DNA from: an uncultured Mitsuokella sp.
Lineage (GTDB): Bacteria > Bacillota > Negativicutes > Selenomonadales > Selenomonadaceae
DNA: 64,000 nt
Reading direction: 5' to 3'
Assembly (NCBI GenBank): GCA_945877355.1
Contig: CAMCRT010000001.1
Coordinates: 1-64,000, forward strand
Numbering within the stretch: position 1 is the first letter of the stretch; every line of letters starts with the position of its first letter. A program made the position numbers and the translations under genes. Below the pieces are notes generated by a model, which was not told the DNA's origin, ran no database searches, and was given only the letters and a program-made list of their open reading frames with translations. Shown piece by piece: positions 36,435 to 45,305 of this stretch.

Positions 36435-36991
36435 GTCTGACCTTGGAAAAGGCACGGGAAATCCTGCCGAAGCATACGACGGAGGCCCATCTCTTCACCC
36501 ATGCGGACTGCGTGAGCGGGGCCATGGGGGCCATGGCAAAGCACTTCGGCCTGGATGATTCGGAGGTGGAGCACTGGAGGGCCATCGGGTACCTCCACGA
36601 TGTGGACTATGAGAAGTACCCGGATGAGCACTGCCACCATGTACGGGAGCTCCTGGCCCCGGAGGGGGTGGAGGAGGCGGATATCGCCGCCATCATCTCC
36701 CACGGCTACGGCATCACCACGGAGGAGATAGAGCCCACCACGGACCTGATGAAGAGCCTCTTTGCGGTGGATGAGCTCACGGGCATCGTGGAGGCCTACG
36801 CCCTCATGCGGCCGGAGGGCATGGAGGGGATGCAGGTGAAGTCCCTGAAGAAGAAGTTCAAGGACAAGCGCTTCGCGGCGAAGTGCAGCCGGGAAATCAT
36901 CACGAAGGGCTGCGAGCTGCTGGGCATGGAGCCCAGCGAGGTCATGCAGTGCTGCATCGATGGAATGCAGGGGCTCTCCTTCGGAAAATAA
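36431..36991 (+). CDS. HD-domain metal-dependent phosphohydrolase
   Basis: 186 residues. The HD signature is visible as HLFTHADCVS (first His), AIGYLHDVDYEKY (His-Asp pair near residue 55) and AAIISHGYG (later His), with DEL near 116 (final Asp). Substrates of small HD hydrolases vary from nucleotides to phosphate monoesters. The protein is coupled to the DUF5348-like gene upstream and ends about 40 bp before a promoter. No membrane or signal sequence is seen. Confidence 0.8.
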   Translation: MSLTLEKAREILPKHTTEAHLFTHADCVSGAMGAMAKHFGLDDSEVEHWRAIGYLHDVDYEKYPDEHCHHVRELLAPEGVEEADIAAIISHGYGITTEEIEPTTDLMKSLFAVDELTGIVEAYALMRPEGMEGMQVKSLKKKFKDKRFAAKCSREIITKGCELLGMEPSEVMQCCIDGMQGLSFGK

Positions 36992-37010
36992 AGATTTGTA
37001 TGAATTATTA

Positions 37011-37085
37011 TGGACGGATTGCATTCCGTGTGCTATGATAGGAAATAGCTTTTCATGTGTTTTCCATGTTAGACAGAATGGAAAA
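37011..37085 (+). promoter_or_regulatory. cstA promoter and leader inverted repeat
   Basis: TGGACG (37011-37016) and TATGAT (37034-37039) are 17 bp apart. In the leader, TTTTCCAT (37060-37067) and ATGGAAAA (37078-37085) are perfect 8-bp complementary arms, a possible repressor site or RNA hairpin. Confidence 0.55.
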
Positions 37086-37117
37086 CGTACTGTGTTTATC
37101 TGGTTGAGGTGAAAGCT

Positions 37118-38560
37118 ATGGTCACATTCTTAGTCGCGCTGCTGGCGCTCATCCTCGGGTATGCCATCTATGGCAAAATCATCGACACGATGTTTGGCCC
37201 GACGGACAAGCCGACGCCGGCGCTTACGAAGACGGACGGGGTGGACTACATTCCGCTGCCCACCTGGAAGGTCTTCATGATCCAGTTGCTGAATATCGCG
37301 GGCCTGGGGCCCATATTCGGCGCCTTGGGCGGTGCCCTCTGGGGGCCGTCGGTCTATCTCTGGATTGTCATCGGCACCATATTCGCCGGCGGCGTCCATG
37401 ACTATCTCTCCGGCATGATTTCCGTCCGGGAGGATGGCAAGAGCATTTCGGAGGTGGTGGGCCACTACATGGGGCCGGTCATGCTCCTCATCATGCGGGT
37501 GGTCACCGTGGTGCTGCTGGTGCTGGTGGGCACGGTCTTCATGACGGGGCCGGCGGGGCTTCTGGCGAAGCTCACGGGCTTTGCCGTCACCCCGGTACTC
37601 ATCTGCGTCCTCATCTACTACTTTCTGGCGACGCTGCTGCCCATTGATACCATTATCGCCCGGTTCTACCCGGTCTTCGGCGTCTGCCTCATCGTCATGG
37701 CCCTGGGCATCATGGGGGGCATGCTCTTTGGGGTCGGCGGACACACCATGCCGGAGATGACTCTCGCGAACCTCCATCCGAAGGCCTACGAGATGCCCAT
37801 CTGGCCGCTGATGTTCGTCACCGTGGCCTGCGGTGCCATCTCGGGCTTCCATGCGACCCAGTCGCCCATCATGTCCCGGTGCCTGAAGAATGAGCACCTG
37901 GGCCGGCCCGTGTTTTACGGCGCCATGGTGGCCGAGGGTGTCATCGCCCTCATCTGGGCGGCGGCCGGCGTGACCTTCTACGACGGCACGGGCGGCCTTG
38001 GCGCTGCCATGACGGCCGGCGGCCCCGGCACGGTGGTCTACGATATCTGCGTGGGCTTCATGGGCGGCGCGGACAGCCTCACGGGCTATGTGGGAGCGGT
38101 GCTCGCCATGCTGGGCGTCATCGCCTGCCCCATCACATCGGGCGATACGGCCTTCCGCAGCGCGCGACTGACCCTTGCTGACTGGCTGAATGTGGAGCAG
38201 AGCCTTCCCCTGAAGCGCCTGCTCTTCGCGGTGCCTCTCCTCGGCATCGGCGGCATCCTCTCCCAGATGGACTTCAACATCATCTGGCGCTATTTCTCCT
38301 GGACGAACCAGGCCCTGGCCATGATTGTCCTCTGGACCGGTGCGGTCTATCTCTATCGGAGGCAGCCGAAGGCCCTGCACTACCTCTACGCGGCAGTGCC
38401 AGCCACCTTCATGTCGGCGGTCACGAGCACCTACATCCTGCAGGCCCCAGAGGGCTTCGAGCTCCCCACGAGCTTTACGTACCCCGCCGGCGTGGTATTT
38501 GCCATCTTCTGCGCGATCCTCTTCGCCCGGTTCACGGTATTTCAAAAGAAAACCTATTGA
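37118..38560 (+). CDS. cstA: CstA-family carbon starvation transporter
   Basis: 480 residues with about fourteen hydrophobic segments, shorter than the E. coli CstA of about 700 residues but typical for the short CstA-type. Characteristic elements: DGVDYIPLPTWKVFMIQ near 40, IAGLGPIFGALGGALWGP, GVHDYLSGMISVREDGKSISE near 93, SGFHATQSPIMSRCLKNE near 248 and GDTAFRSARLTLADW near 345. Members import peptides or pyruvate. The start is the ATG after GAGGTGA; an upstream GTG overlaps that site. A strong hairpin terminator follows. Confidence 0.92.
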   Translation: MVTFLVALLALILGYAIYGKIIDTMFGPTDKPTPALTKTDGVDYIPLPTWKVFMIQLLNIAGLGPIFGALGGALWGPSVYLWIVIGTIFAGGVHDYLSGMISVREDGKSISEVVGHYMGPVMLLIMRVVTVVLLVLVGTVFMTGPAGLLAKLTGFAVTPVLICVLIYYFLATLLPIDTIIARFYPVFGVCLIVMALGIMGGMLFGVGGHTMPEMTLANLHPKAYEMPIWPLMFVTVACGAISGFHATQSPIMSRCLKNEHLGRPVFYGAMVAEGVIALIWAAAGVTFYDGTGGLGAAMTAGGPGTVVYDICVGFMGGADSLTGYVGAVLAMLGVIACPITSGDTAFRSARLTLADWLNVEQSLPLKRLLFAVPLLGIGGILSQMDFNIIWRYFSWTNQALAMIVLWTGAVYLYRRQPKALHYLYAAVPATFMSAVTSTYILQAPEGFELPTSFTYPAGVVFAIFCAILFARFTVFQKKTY

Positions 38561-38570
38561 GGTCTTTACG

Positions 38571-38602
38571 AGCACTCAAGCATCTGCTTGGGTGCTTTTT
38601 TT
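38571..38602 (+). terminator. Terminator after cstA
   Basis: AGCACTCAAGCA and TGCTTGGGTGCT pair (one G-U) around a TC loop, then a run of seven T. Confidence 0.9.
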
Positions 38603-38635
38603 GCGCCGCAAGGGGAAATAATTGGGAAAAATGTG

Positions 38636-38653
38636 TTTTTGAGGCCTCAAAAA
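38636..38653. promoter_or_regulatory. 18-bp perfect palindrome before the AAA_14 ATPase gene
   Basis: TTTTTGAGGCCTCAAAAA is a complete palindrome in the gap between cstA and the ATPase gene, followed by repeated GGGAAAATGC units (38656 and 38720). It could be an operator of the ATPase gene. Confidence 0.5.
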
Positions 38654-38746
38654 CTGGGAAAATGCAAAGATCTATGGCGAAAAAACGCGGAAAAGTGTAA
38701 AATAAAGGGGTAAAATTACGGGAAAATGCAAAAGGAGGCGGATGAA

Positions 38747-40057
38747 ATGGAACGGACGATTATGCAGGAGCTTAATAGCTGGAAGGATTCTCCCCGCAGA
38801 AAGCCTCTGATTCTACGCGGAGCGCGGCAGGTGGGGAAGACTTGGCTCATGAAGGAATTTGGAAAGCGGCATTTCGAGAAGACGGCCTATATCAATTTTG
38901 ATAACAACCCCAGAATGCAGTCGGTTTTCCAGCAGGACTTCGACCTGGAGCGCATATTTCTAGCAATCAATGCAGAGACAGGCGTGCGGGTGACGCCAGG
39001 GGATACGCTTATCCTTTTTGACGAGGTGCAGGAGGCGCCCCTGGCAATAACGGCCTTGAAGTATTTTTGTGAAAATGCGCCGGAGTATCCGGTCATCGCA
39101 GCGGGCTCCCAGCTGGGGACAGCTATCCATAGGGGCGTATCCTTCCCCGTGGGGAAGGTCAATACCCTGCACGTCTATCCCCTCACTTTCTACGAGTTCC
39201 TGGAGGCTATGGGGGAAGCGGGGCTCTGTGCGCTGCTGGAAAAAAAGGATGAAATGCTTCTGGCTTCCTTCCATGAGCAATTTGTCCATTGGTTGAAAAA
39301 TTATTACTTTGTCGGGGGGATGCCAGAGGCGGTGGCTGTCTTTGCGGAGACGAAGGACTACCAGGAGGTTCGCCGGGTGCAAAAAGAGCTGCTGGAGCTC
39401 TATGAGGCGGATTTTGGCAAGCATATTCCAGAGGATGAGCTGGCCCTTGTCCGCCTCATCTGGAATGCCATCCCCATGCAGCTGGCAAAGGAGAATAAGA
39501 AATTCTTCTTCGGGCAGGTCAAGAAGGGGGCCAGGGCCAAGGACTTCGAAAGGTCCGTCCAATGGCTTGTGGACTGTGGTCTCGTGACAAAGGTGCCGCG
39601 GGTCACGAAACCCGGCGTCCCGCTGAAGGCCTACCAGGAGGAAAATGTCTACAAGCTGTTTTTCCTGGATGTGGGCCTCTTGACGGCCTCGGGGGATCTC
39701 ACGGCGCGAACGCTTCTGGAGGGGAGCAGCGTCTTTGTGGAGTTCAAGGGAGCTCTTACGGAGCAATACGTTTGTCAGGAGCTTTTGGCCGACGGGAAAA
39801 TCGCACCCTATACCTACATGTCAGAGCGGAGCCGCTATGAGATCGATTTCCTCATCCAAAGGGAGGACGCGGTCGTGCCGATAGAAGTCAAGGCAGAGGG
39901 CAATGTGCAGGCAAAGAGCCTCAAGGCCTATGTGGAAAAATACAAGCCAGAGAACGCAATCCGCCTATCGACAAACATGTATCGCAGGGAAGCATGGCTC
40001 GAAAATATTCCGCTCTACGCCATGCACGCGTTTTTGCGGCAGGAAAATCCGGCGTAG
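38747..40057 (+). CDS. AAA_14 / DUF4143 ATPase
   Basis: 436 residues from the ATG after AAGGAGG. The N-terminal AAA_14 domain has RGARQVGKTWLMKEFG (Walker A, about 27-42) and TLILFDEVQEAPLAI (Walker B, about 89). The C-terminal DUF4143 domain (about 200-420) includes YFVGGMPEAVAVF, PKGVPLKAYQEENVYKLFFLDVGLL-like strands and SRYEIDFLIQREDAVVPIEVKAE, which is a PD-(D/E)XK-like core. Proteins of this type occur in many copies in anaerobes, role unknown. It is a separate accessory gene, not evidently tied to uxaC downstream. Confidence 0.87.
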   Translation: MERTIMQELNSWKDSPRRKPLILRGARQVGKTWLMKEFGKRHFEKTAYINFDNNPRMQSVFQQDFDLERIFLAINAETGVRVTPGDTLILFDEVQEAPLAITALKYFCENAPEYPVIAAGSQLGTAIHRGVSFPVGKVNTLHVYPLTFYEFLEAMGEAGLCALLEKKDEMLLASFHEQFVHWLKNYYFVGGMPEAVAVFAETKDYQEVRRVQKELLELYEADFGKHIPEDELALVRLIWNAIPMQLAKENKKFFFGQVKKGARAKDFERSVQWLVDCGLVTKVPRVTKPGVPLKAYQEENVYKLFFLDVGLLTASGDLTARTLLEGSSVFVEFKGALTEQYVCQELLADGKIAPYTYMSERSRYEIDFLIQREDAVVPIEVKAEGNVQAKSLKAYVEKYKPENAIRLSTNMYRREAWLENIPLYAMHAFLRQENPA

Positions 40058-40157
40058 CTGGGAGAGCAGGGAGGAAAAAGCAGGGAAAAGGGGAAGGAAA
40101 GGCGAATTAAACAGGAAAGGAAAAGCACTATCGTGTAAGGAAAGGAAGGTGGCTATC

Positions 40158-41561
40158 ATGAAATTTCTTGATGAGGATTTCCTGCTGCGGTCGGAGCTTT
40201 CGCGGCGGCTTTATCATGGGTATGCGGAGGGCTTGCCAATCTTTGACTATCACACCCATATCCCCGTGCGGGATATCGCGGAGGATCGCAAGTATCGGAA
40301 TATCGCGGAGATTCTCGTGGACACGCCGGTGGCGCGGCGGCTCATGCGCATGGGCGGGGCGCCGGAGGTCTGCGTGGCGGGCAGAGGCTCTGCGGAGGAG
40401 CGGTTCCGGCAGTTCGCCCGGATCCTCCCGGATGCGGCGGGGAGCCTGGCCTATGTCTGGGTCCATCGGGTGCTGCGGCGCTGCTTTGACTGCGATCTAG
40501 TGCTGTCGCCGGAGACGGCGGACGAGATCTGGCGCCACTGCAATGGCAAGCTGGTGCAGCCCACCTACACCACGAAGCAGATTCTCGCCCGGGGCGGCAT
40601 GGAGTGCGTGATTACGTCAGACGATGAGGCGGGGGACCTCGGCCATCACAGGCGTATCCAGAAGGAGGGAGCACCCTTTACGGTGCTGCCTGCCATGCAC
40701 TTCGGGGCCGTGATGGCGGTGGAGGACTATGACTGGGGCAACTATATCGCCTATCAGCTGGGGCAGGCTGCGGACGTGGAGATCACCACCATGGCGGATG
40801 TGCGCACAGCTATCGCCCATCAGATGGATGCCTTTGGAGCCGTGGGCTGCGTGACGGCGGATCTGCCGCTGGCAGAGCTCCACTATGTGCCGGCAGAGGA
40901 GCCGGAGCTCGATGATATCATCGGGCGCATCGTGACGGGGGGCGGCGAAGCCACCCGGGCGGATGGCGATGCCTTCCGCACGGCGATCCTGCGCTTTGTG
41001 GGCAAGGAGTGCGCCCTTCGCGGCTGGGTCATGCAGATCCACTACGGCATCGTGCGGGGGACGAACAAGAGGATGCTCTCCCGCTACGGCCAGGATGCGG
41101 CCTTTGATTGCCTGGGCGGCGCAGAGGGCGGCCGGGACTTTGCGGAGCTCTTGAATGCCCTCGCTGTGGATGAGTCGCTGCCGCGGCTCCTTGCCACATC
41201 CATGAATCCTGCGGGGCAGAATGTGCTGGGAAGCGTCCTGGGCTCCTTCCGCCGGCAGGGCAGCGTGAATCTCCAGCAGGGCTTTGCCTGGATGGACATG
41301 CATGCCCGGCGGAGCCTGTCGGCCCAGCTGGAGAGCTTCGCGAGCCTCGGCATCCTGGGGCGGATCCTGGCTCCTGCCAGCGAGTCCCATACGCCGGTGT
41401 CCTGGCCCCGCCACGCCTTCTACCGCCGCATCCTCTGCGATTTCCTCGCGGGTCTTGTGGAGGAGGGGCTCTATCCCGCGGATGAGGAGGCCCTGGGGCG
41501 CATCGTGCGGAATATCTGCTACGAGAATGTGAAGGCGTTCTTCCAGCCGGTGAAGAAGTGA
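40158..41561 (+). CDS. uxaC: Glucuronate (uronate) isomerase
   Basis: 467 residues, ATG after AAAGGAAGG. UxaC family: MKFLDEDFLLRSELSRRLYHGY, IFDYHTHIP (metal-binding His-x-His near 33), TSDDEAGDL near 155 and MQIHYGIVRGTN near 292, QGFAWMDMHARRSLSAQLES near 372. The enzyme interconverts glucuronate and fructuronate (or galacturonate and tagaturonate) in the cytoplasm. No uxaA, uxaB, uxuA, kdg genes are in the window; the uronate pathway must be completed elsewhere. Upstream neighbour is an unrelated ATPase. Confidence 0.93.
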   Translation: MKFLDEDFLLRSELSRRLYHGYAEGLPIFDYHTHIPVRDIAEDRKYRNIAEILVDTPVARRLMRMGGAPEVCVAGRGSAEERFRQFARILPDAAGSLAYVWVHRVLRRCFDCDLVLSPETADEIWRHCNGKLVQPTYTTKQILARGGMECVITSDDEAGDLGHHRRIQKEGAPFTVLPAMHFGAVMAVEDYDWGNYIAYQLGQAADVEITTMADVRTAIAHQMDAFGAVGCVTADLPLAELHYVPAEEPELDDIIGRIVTGGGEATRADGDAFRTAILRFVGKECALRGWVMQIHYGIVRGTNKRMLSRYGQDAAFDCLGGAEGGRDFAELLNALAVDESLPRLLATSMNPAGQNVLGSVLGSFRRQGSVNLQQGFAWMDMHARRSLSAQLESFASLGILGRILAPASESHTPVSWPRHAFYRRILCDFLAGLVEEGLYPADEEALGRIVRNICYENVKAFFQPVKK

Positions 41562-41617
41562 AGGAAAATGAAAATGCCCCAAAAATCGGGGCAGGACACG
41601 ATAAATGAGGAAAGTAC

Positions 41618-42067
41618 ATGGCAGAAAAAACAGGCGTAGAGAGCAACGAGAAGGCGCTGAAGTTCCAGGAATTTCTGATGGAGAATGATATCCGCGCCTT
41701 TAGCACGGAGACGGTGGATGACGACAAGCTCACAGTCATCTTCCGCTCCCGCATCGAGACGGACGGGCAGATCCTCCCCATGGCGATATTCATCGACACG
41801 AGCATCTTCGTGGTGGTGCGCACCCAGATCATCAAGAATATCCCGGAGGACAAGCACGAAAAGCTCCGGACCTATCTCAACGAGCTCAATGAGCGGTTCA
41901 AGCTCTTCAAGTATTACCTTCGGGAGGACGGCACTATCTATATGGATGTGACGCTTCCCTATCTCGATGAGGGCTTTGACCCGAAGATGGTGCAGCTGAC
42001 GCTGAGCCTCATCGTGCAGCATTTTGCCTCCATCTACGCGGAAATCATGGAGCACATCTGGGGCTGA
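41618..42067 (+). CDS. YbjN-like protein
   Basis: 149 residues, no signal or membrane segment. The layout (FQEFLMENDIRAFSTETVDD, then VVRTQIIKNIPEDKHEKLRTYLNELNERF, FKYYLREDGTIYMDVTLPYL) resembles the YbjN/type III chaperone-like fold with an alternating beta-sheet followed by helices. YbjN relatives are multicopy regulators or chaperone-like proteins without a known reaction. Ribosome site GAGGAAAG precedes the ATG. It closes this run of + genes before a convergent junction. Confidence 0.62.
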   Translation: MAEKTGVESNEKALKFQEFLMENDIRAFSTETVDDDKLTVIFRSRIETDGQILPMAIFIDTSIFVVVRTQIIKNIPEDKHEKLRTYLNELNERFKLFKYYLREDGTIYMDVTLPYLDEGFDPKMVQLTLSLIVQHFASIYAEIMEHIWG

Positions 42068-42100
42068 GTGGAGATATTCTCTCGTCCACCAGCCGTGATT

Positions 42101-42287
42101 CATCTTTCTCGTAGACTCCCCCTTGCCCTGCGGGCGTTCCCCCTCGGGAGGGGGACGAGGCAAGACTCAGCAGGTCGCAATGGAACGTGGCTGCTTGCTG
42201 GTTGTGACAGGCTATTGGGAGCGCGGGAGTCTGGCCTGCCTCCCTCTCGAGGGAGGTGGCGCGCCGAAGGCGTGACGGAGGGAGTCT
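42101..42287. repeat. Dispersed GC-rich repeat, copy A
   Basis: Begins CATCTTTCTCGTAGACTCCC and ends GACGGAGGGAGTCT. Shares its left arm (about 90 bp) and right arm (about 45 bp) with copy B at 56981-57194; the middle differs. AGACTCCC at the left and GGGAGTCT at the right are complementary ends. Internal hairpins occur around CCCCCTCGGGAGGGGG and CCTCCCTCTCGAGGGAGG. No coding potential. Confidence 0.85.
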
Positions 42288-42329
42288 CCGAGGCAGGTGC
42301 AAACAGGTTGGTGAACGTGCTAAGAATAT

Positions 42330-42367
42330 AGAGGGAGGTGGCACGCGAAGCGTGACGGAGGGAGTCT
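42330..42367. repeat. Extra right-arm fragment of the dispersed repeat
   Basis: GAGGGAGGTGGCACGCGAAG followed by CGTGACGGAGGGAGTCTT repeats the right end of copy A forty-odd bases downstream, indicating a partial duplication or a nested insertion. Confidence 0.75.
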
Positions 42368-42389
42368 TGGCGTGGGACTGGCAGATAAC

Positions 42390-42437
42390 AAAAGACAGGC
42401 TGTGATGAAATGGGCATTCATCACAGCCTGTCTTTTT
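42390..42437. terminator. Bidirectional terminator between the YbjN-like gene and sdaAA
   Basis: AAAAGACAGGCTGTGATGAA and TTCATCACAGCCTGTCTTTT are perfect complementary arms of 20 bp around a 7-base loop, with T-runs in both directions. Confidence 0.95.
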
Positions 42438-42442
42438 CTGTC

Positions 42443-43321
42443 TTACTGATTCATTTCCTGCTGAAGGCGCCTCTGGGTGGCTTGGGCTGTGGGGGTCTTG
42501 GCTAGGCCCCCTTCGCTTGTTTCCTTTAGAGAGACGGGCATGGCCCTGCCTATGGCGGACATGGCGGCTATGACCTCATCCGGGGGAATGAAGCTCTTGA
42601 TGCCGGCGAGGGCCATTTCCGCTGCGCCTACGGCGAGGACGGCGAGGGCTGCGTTTCGCTTGACGCAGGGGACCTCCACGAGGCCGGCCACCGGGTCGCA
42701 GGTGAGGCCCAGGGTGTTCTTCAGGGCGAGGGCCATGGCCTCAAGGCTCTCCTCGTCCGTGCCGCCTGCGAGCTCCGTGGCAATGGCGGCTGCCATTGCC
42801 GCCGCGGTGCCGCACTCCGCCTGGCAGCCGCCTACGGCGCCGGCGATGGAGGCGTTCCTCGCTATGACCTCGCCGATGGCAGAGCCCGTGAAGAGGGCGA
42901 GCGTCGCCGCCTCCCGGGAGACATGCTTTTCCTCGATGAGGGCGGCCATGACGCCGGGGACGATGCCGCAGGCGCCGGCCGTGGGGCAGGCGACGATGCG
43001 GAACATCTTCGCATTGGCCTCGGAGGTGGCGAGGGCGTACATCTGGGCTTTCCGCGCGATGGGGCCCAGGAGGGTCGCCTTTTTCCGGGCGAGCTTTACG
43101 GCGTCGCCGCCAGTGAGACCGCTTCGGGAGGGGGCGGCGTCGTGGAGTCCTGCCTCGATGGACTCGCGGAAGACCTCGATGCGGGCCTCCATCTTTTTGA
43201 GGAGATGGGCTTCGGACTCTTCTGAGACCTCCGCCTCGCGGCGCAGGGCGATGTGGTGGAGACGGACGCCGTGGCTTTTTGCCTGCTCCAGAAGCTCTTT
43301 TAGGGTTCGGTATTCATACAT
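42443..43321 (-). CDS. sdaAA: L-serine dehydratase alpha subunit
   Basis: 292 residues on the - strand. Alpha-subunit marks: SRSGLTGGDAVKLARKKATL, CPTAGACGIVPGVMAAL and GCQAECGTAAAMAAA, CDPVAGLVEVPCVKRNA; the cysteines in CQAEC, CDPVAG and CVKRN ligate the oxygen-labile [4Fe-4S] cluster that activates serine. The heterodimer turns L-serine to pyruvate and ammonia. Downstream of sdaAB by 16 bp, last gene of the operon, terminated by the hairpin at 42390. Confidence 0.95.
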   Translation of the reverse strand: MYEYRTLKELLEQAKSHGVRLHHIALRREAEVSEESEAHLLKKMEARIEVFRESIEAGLHDAAPSRSGLTGGDAVKLARKKATLLGPIARKAQMYALATSEANAKMFRIVACPTAGACGIVPGVMAALIEEKHVSREAATLALFTGSAIGEVIARNASIAGAVGGCQAECGTAAAMAAAIATELAGGTDEESLEAMALALKNTLGLTCDPVAGLVEVPCVKRNAALAVLAVGAAEMALAGIKSFIPPDEVIAAMSAIGRAMPVSLKETSEGGLAKTPTAQATQRRLQQEMNQ

Positions 43322-43337
43322 GTTGATTTCCTCGGGG

Positions 43338-43997
43338 TCAAAGGGGCTCGAGGGTCAGGACGCACTCGATGGCGGGGACGCTCTCGATGCTCTCCACGAT
43401 GTCCTCCGCCACGGGCAAATCGGTGCTGATGAGCATGACGGCGTTGGCGTGCTTTGCACGGCGGAAGACCCGCATGGTGGAGATATTGATCTCCGCGGCG
43501 GAGAGGATGGCGGTGGTGCGGGCGATGACGCCGGGCTGGTCCCGGTGGAGCGTGATGAGGGTATGCTCCTCGCCATTTAGCTCCACAGGGAAGCCGTCGA
43601 TCTCCCGGATTTCGATGCGCCCGCCGCCTAAAGAGACCCCCACCACCTCCGTGCGCTTGCCGGAGGTGCCCCGCATGGCGATGCGCGCCGTATTGGGGTG
43701 GGCTGTCTCCTCCTCGGAGCGCACGAAGGAGAAGGAAAGCCCCTCGAGCCTTGCGTGGGAGAAGGCCTCCCGGAGCCTCGCGTCGTCGGCGCTGTAGCCA
43801 AGAAGGCCTGCAATAAGGGCACGGTCTGTACCGTGCCCCTTGTAGGTCTTTGCAAAGGAGCCGTAGAGGGTGATCGTGGCCTCCACGGGCACCTCGCCCA
43901 GGATGCGCCGGGCGAGAAGCCCGATGCGTGCCGCTCCCGCCGTGTGGGAGCTGGAGGGCCCGATCATGATGGGCCCTGCGATATCAAAGACACTCAT
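43338..43997 (-). CDS. sdaAB: L-serine dehydratase beta subunit
   Basis: 219 residues on the - strand. The N-terminal beta domain starts MSVFDIAGPIMIGPSSSHTAGAARIG and the C-terminal part (about 148-219) is an ACT domain (ITLHRDQPGVIARTTAILSAAEINISTMRV). It pairs with SdaAA to form the iron-sulfur serine dehydratase. It begins one base after the dapL stop with no strong ribosome site of its own, so its translation probably depends on dapL. Confidence 0.94.
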   Translation of the reverse strand: MSVFDIAGPIMIGPSSSHTAGAARIGLLARRILGEVPVEATITLYGSFAKTYKGHGTDRALIAGLLGYSADDARLREAFSHARLEGLSFSFVRSEEETAHPNTARIAMRGTSGKRTEVVGVSLGGGRIEIREIDGFPVELNGEEHTLITLHRDQPGVIARTTAILSAAEINISTMRVFRRAKHANAVMLISTDLPVAEDIVESIESVPAIECVLTLEPL

Positions 43998-43998
43998 A

Positions 43999-45240
43999 TC
44001 ACTTGATGAGGTGGAGGTCCTGGATGCGCTTTATGGCCTCCTCCGTGTTCTCCCGGGTACCGAAGGCAGTGAGGCGCAGATACCCTTCGCCGTGGGGGCC
44101 GAAGCCGGAGCCGGGGGTGGTGACGACATTTGCCTTCTCGAGAAGCAGGTCAAAGAGCTCCCAGCTCTTCATGCCCTTCGGGGTCTCGATCCAGGCATAG
44201 GGGGAGTTGGTGGCGCCGTAGACGGTGAAGCCTGCCGCCTGGAGGCCGTCGCGGATGATGTGGGCGTTCGTCATGTAGTAGTCCACATCGGCCATGCACT
44301 CTTTGTGGCCTTCCTCAGAGTAGTAGGCCTCGGCTGCCCGCTGGACGATGTAGGCGGTGCCGTTCGTGAAGGTGCCCTGGCGGCGGTTCCACAGGGGATT
44401 GAGCTTTACAGCCGTGCCGTCCTTTTTGTAGGCGATGAGATCGTTCGGCACAATGGTGTAGGAGCAGCGGACGCCCGTGAAGCCGGCGCACTTGGAGAAG
44501 GAGCGAAGCTCGATGGCGACCTCCGTGGCTCCCTCGATCTCATAGATGGTGTGGGGGACATCCTTCTCGGTGATGTAGGCCTCGTAGGCGGCGTCGTAGA
44601 TGAGGACGACCTTTTCCCGGCGGGCGTAGTCCACCCAGGCCTTGAGCTCCTCCTTCGTCATGGCCGTGCCCGTGGGGTTCGAGGGGTTGCAGAGGTAGAC
44701 GAGATCCACCTTTTCCTTCGGCGGCACGGGCTTGAAGCCGTTCTCGGGGGAGCAGGGGAGGTAGACGACGCCGTCGTAGATGCCCTTCTCCTCGTTCCAC
44801 TCGCCGGTGTGGCCGAACATGATGTTGGAGTCGAGGTAGACGGGGTAGACCGGGTCGGAGACGGCGAACTTCAGGTCGCTGCCGAAAATCTCCTGGATGC
44901 AGGCGGAGTCGGTCTTGGCACCGTCGCCGACGAAGACTTCGGAGATGTCGATATCGACGCCGCGGCTTGCAAAATCGCCCTTGACGATGGCTTCCCGCAG
45001 GAATTCGTAGCCCTGCTCGGGGCCGTAGCCCCGGAAGGTCTCAGCCTTGCCCATCTCGTCGACGGCCTTGTGCATGGCCTCGACGATGGCGGGGACGATG
45101 GGGCGGGTGACGTCGCCGATGCCGAGGCGGATGATCTTCGCCTCCGGATGGGCCTTGCTGTAGGCGTCCACCTTCTTCGCGATGGTCTGGAAAAGATAGG
45201 AGCCCTGGAGCTTCAAGTAGTTCTCGTTTACACTTGCCAT
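43999..45240 (-). CDS. dapL: LL-diaminopimelate aminotransferase
   Basis: 413 residues from the ATG preceded on the - strand by ACAGGAGG; the 23-codon extension upstream is improbable. Family marks: NENYLKLQGSYLFQTIAKKV, IIRLGIGDVTRPI, NPSNPTGTAMT, and the PLP-lysine SFSKCAGFTGVRCSY. DapL makes LL-diaminopimelate directly from tetrahydrodipicolinate with glutamate, giving a one-step route to the peptidoglycan and lysine precursor. A Cys follows SFSK where Thr is more usual. It is joined with sdaAB/sdaAA in one transcription unit; a gene for an HAD phosphatase lies just upstream. Confidence 0.95.
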   Translation of the reverse strand: MASVNENYLKLQGSYLFQTIAKKVDAYSKAHPEAKIIRLGIGDVTRPIVPAIVEAMHKAVDEMGKAETFRGYGPEQGYEFLREAIVKGDFASRGVDIDISEVFVGDGAKTDSACIQEIFGSDLKFAVSDPVYPVYLDSNIMFGHTGEWNEEKGIYDGVVYLPCSPENGFKPVPPKEKVDLVYLCNPSNPTGTAMTKEELKAWVDYARREKVVLIYDAAYEAYITEKDVPHTIYEIEGATEVAIELRSFSKCAGFTGVRCSYTIVPNDLIAYKKDGTAVKLNPLWNRRQGTFTNGTAYIVQRAAEAYYSEEGHKECMADVDYYMTNAHIIRDGLQAAGFTVYGATNSPYAWIETPKGMKSWELFDLLLEKANVVTTPGSGFGPHGEGYLRLTAFGTRENTEEAIKRIQDLHLIK

Positions 45241-45305
45241 AAAATCCTCCTGTATTTGCTTTGAAATGATATCTTTAACATTATGGACGAATGAAGCCTC
45301 ATTCG

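Noticed and set aside
37130-38575. Long - strand frame opposite cstA
   Set aside because: Same reason; cstA on + has coherent membrane segments and a ribosome site.
43870-45264. 464-codon + frame opposite dapL and sdaAB
   Set aside because: Composition is a shadow of the - strand genes, whose family motifs are unmistakable.
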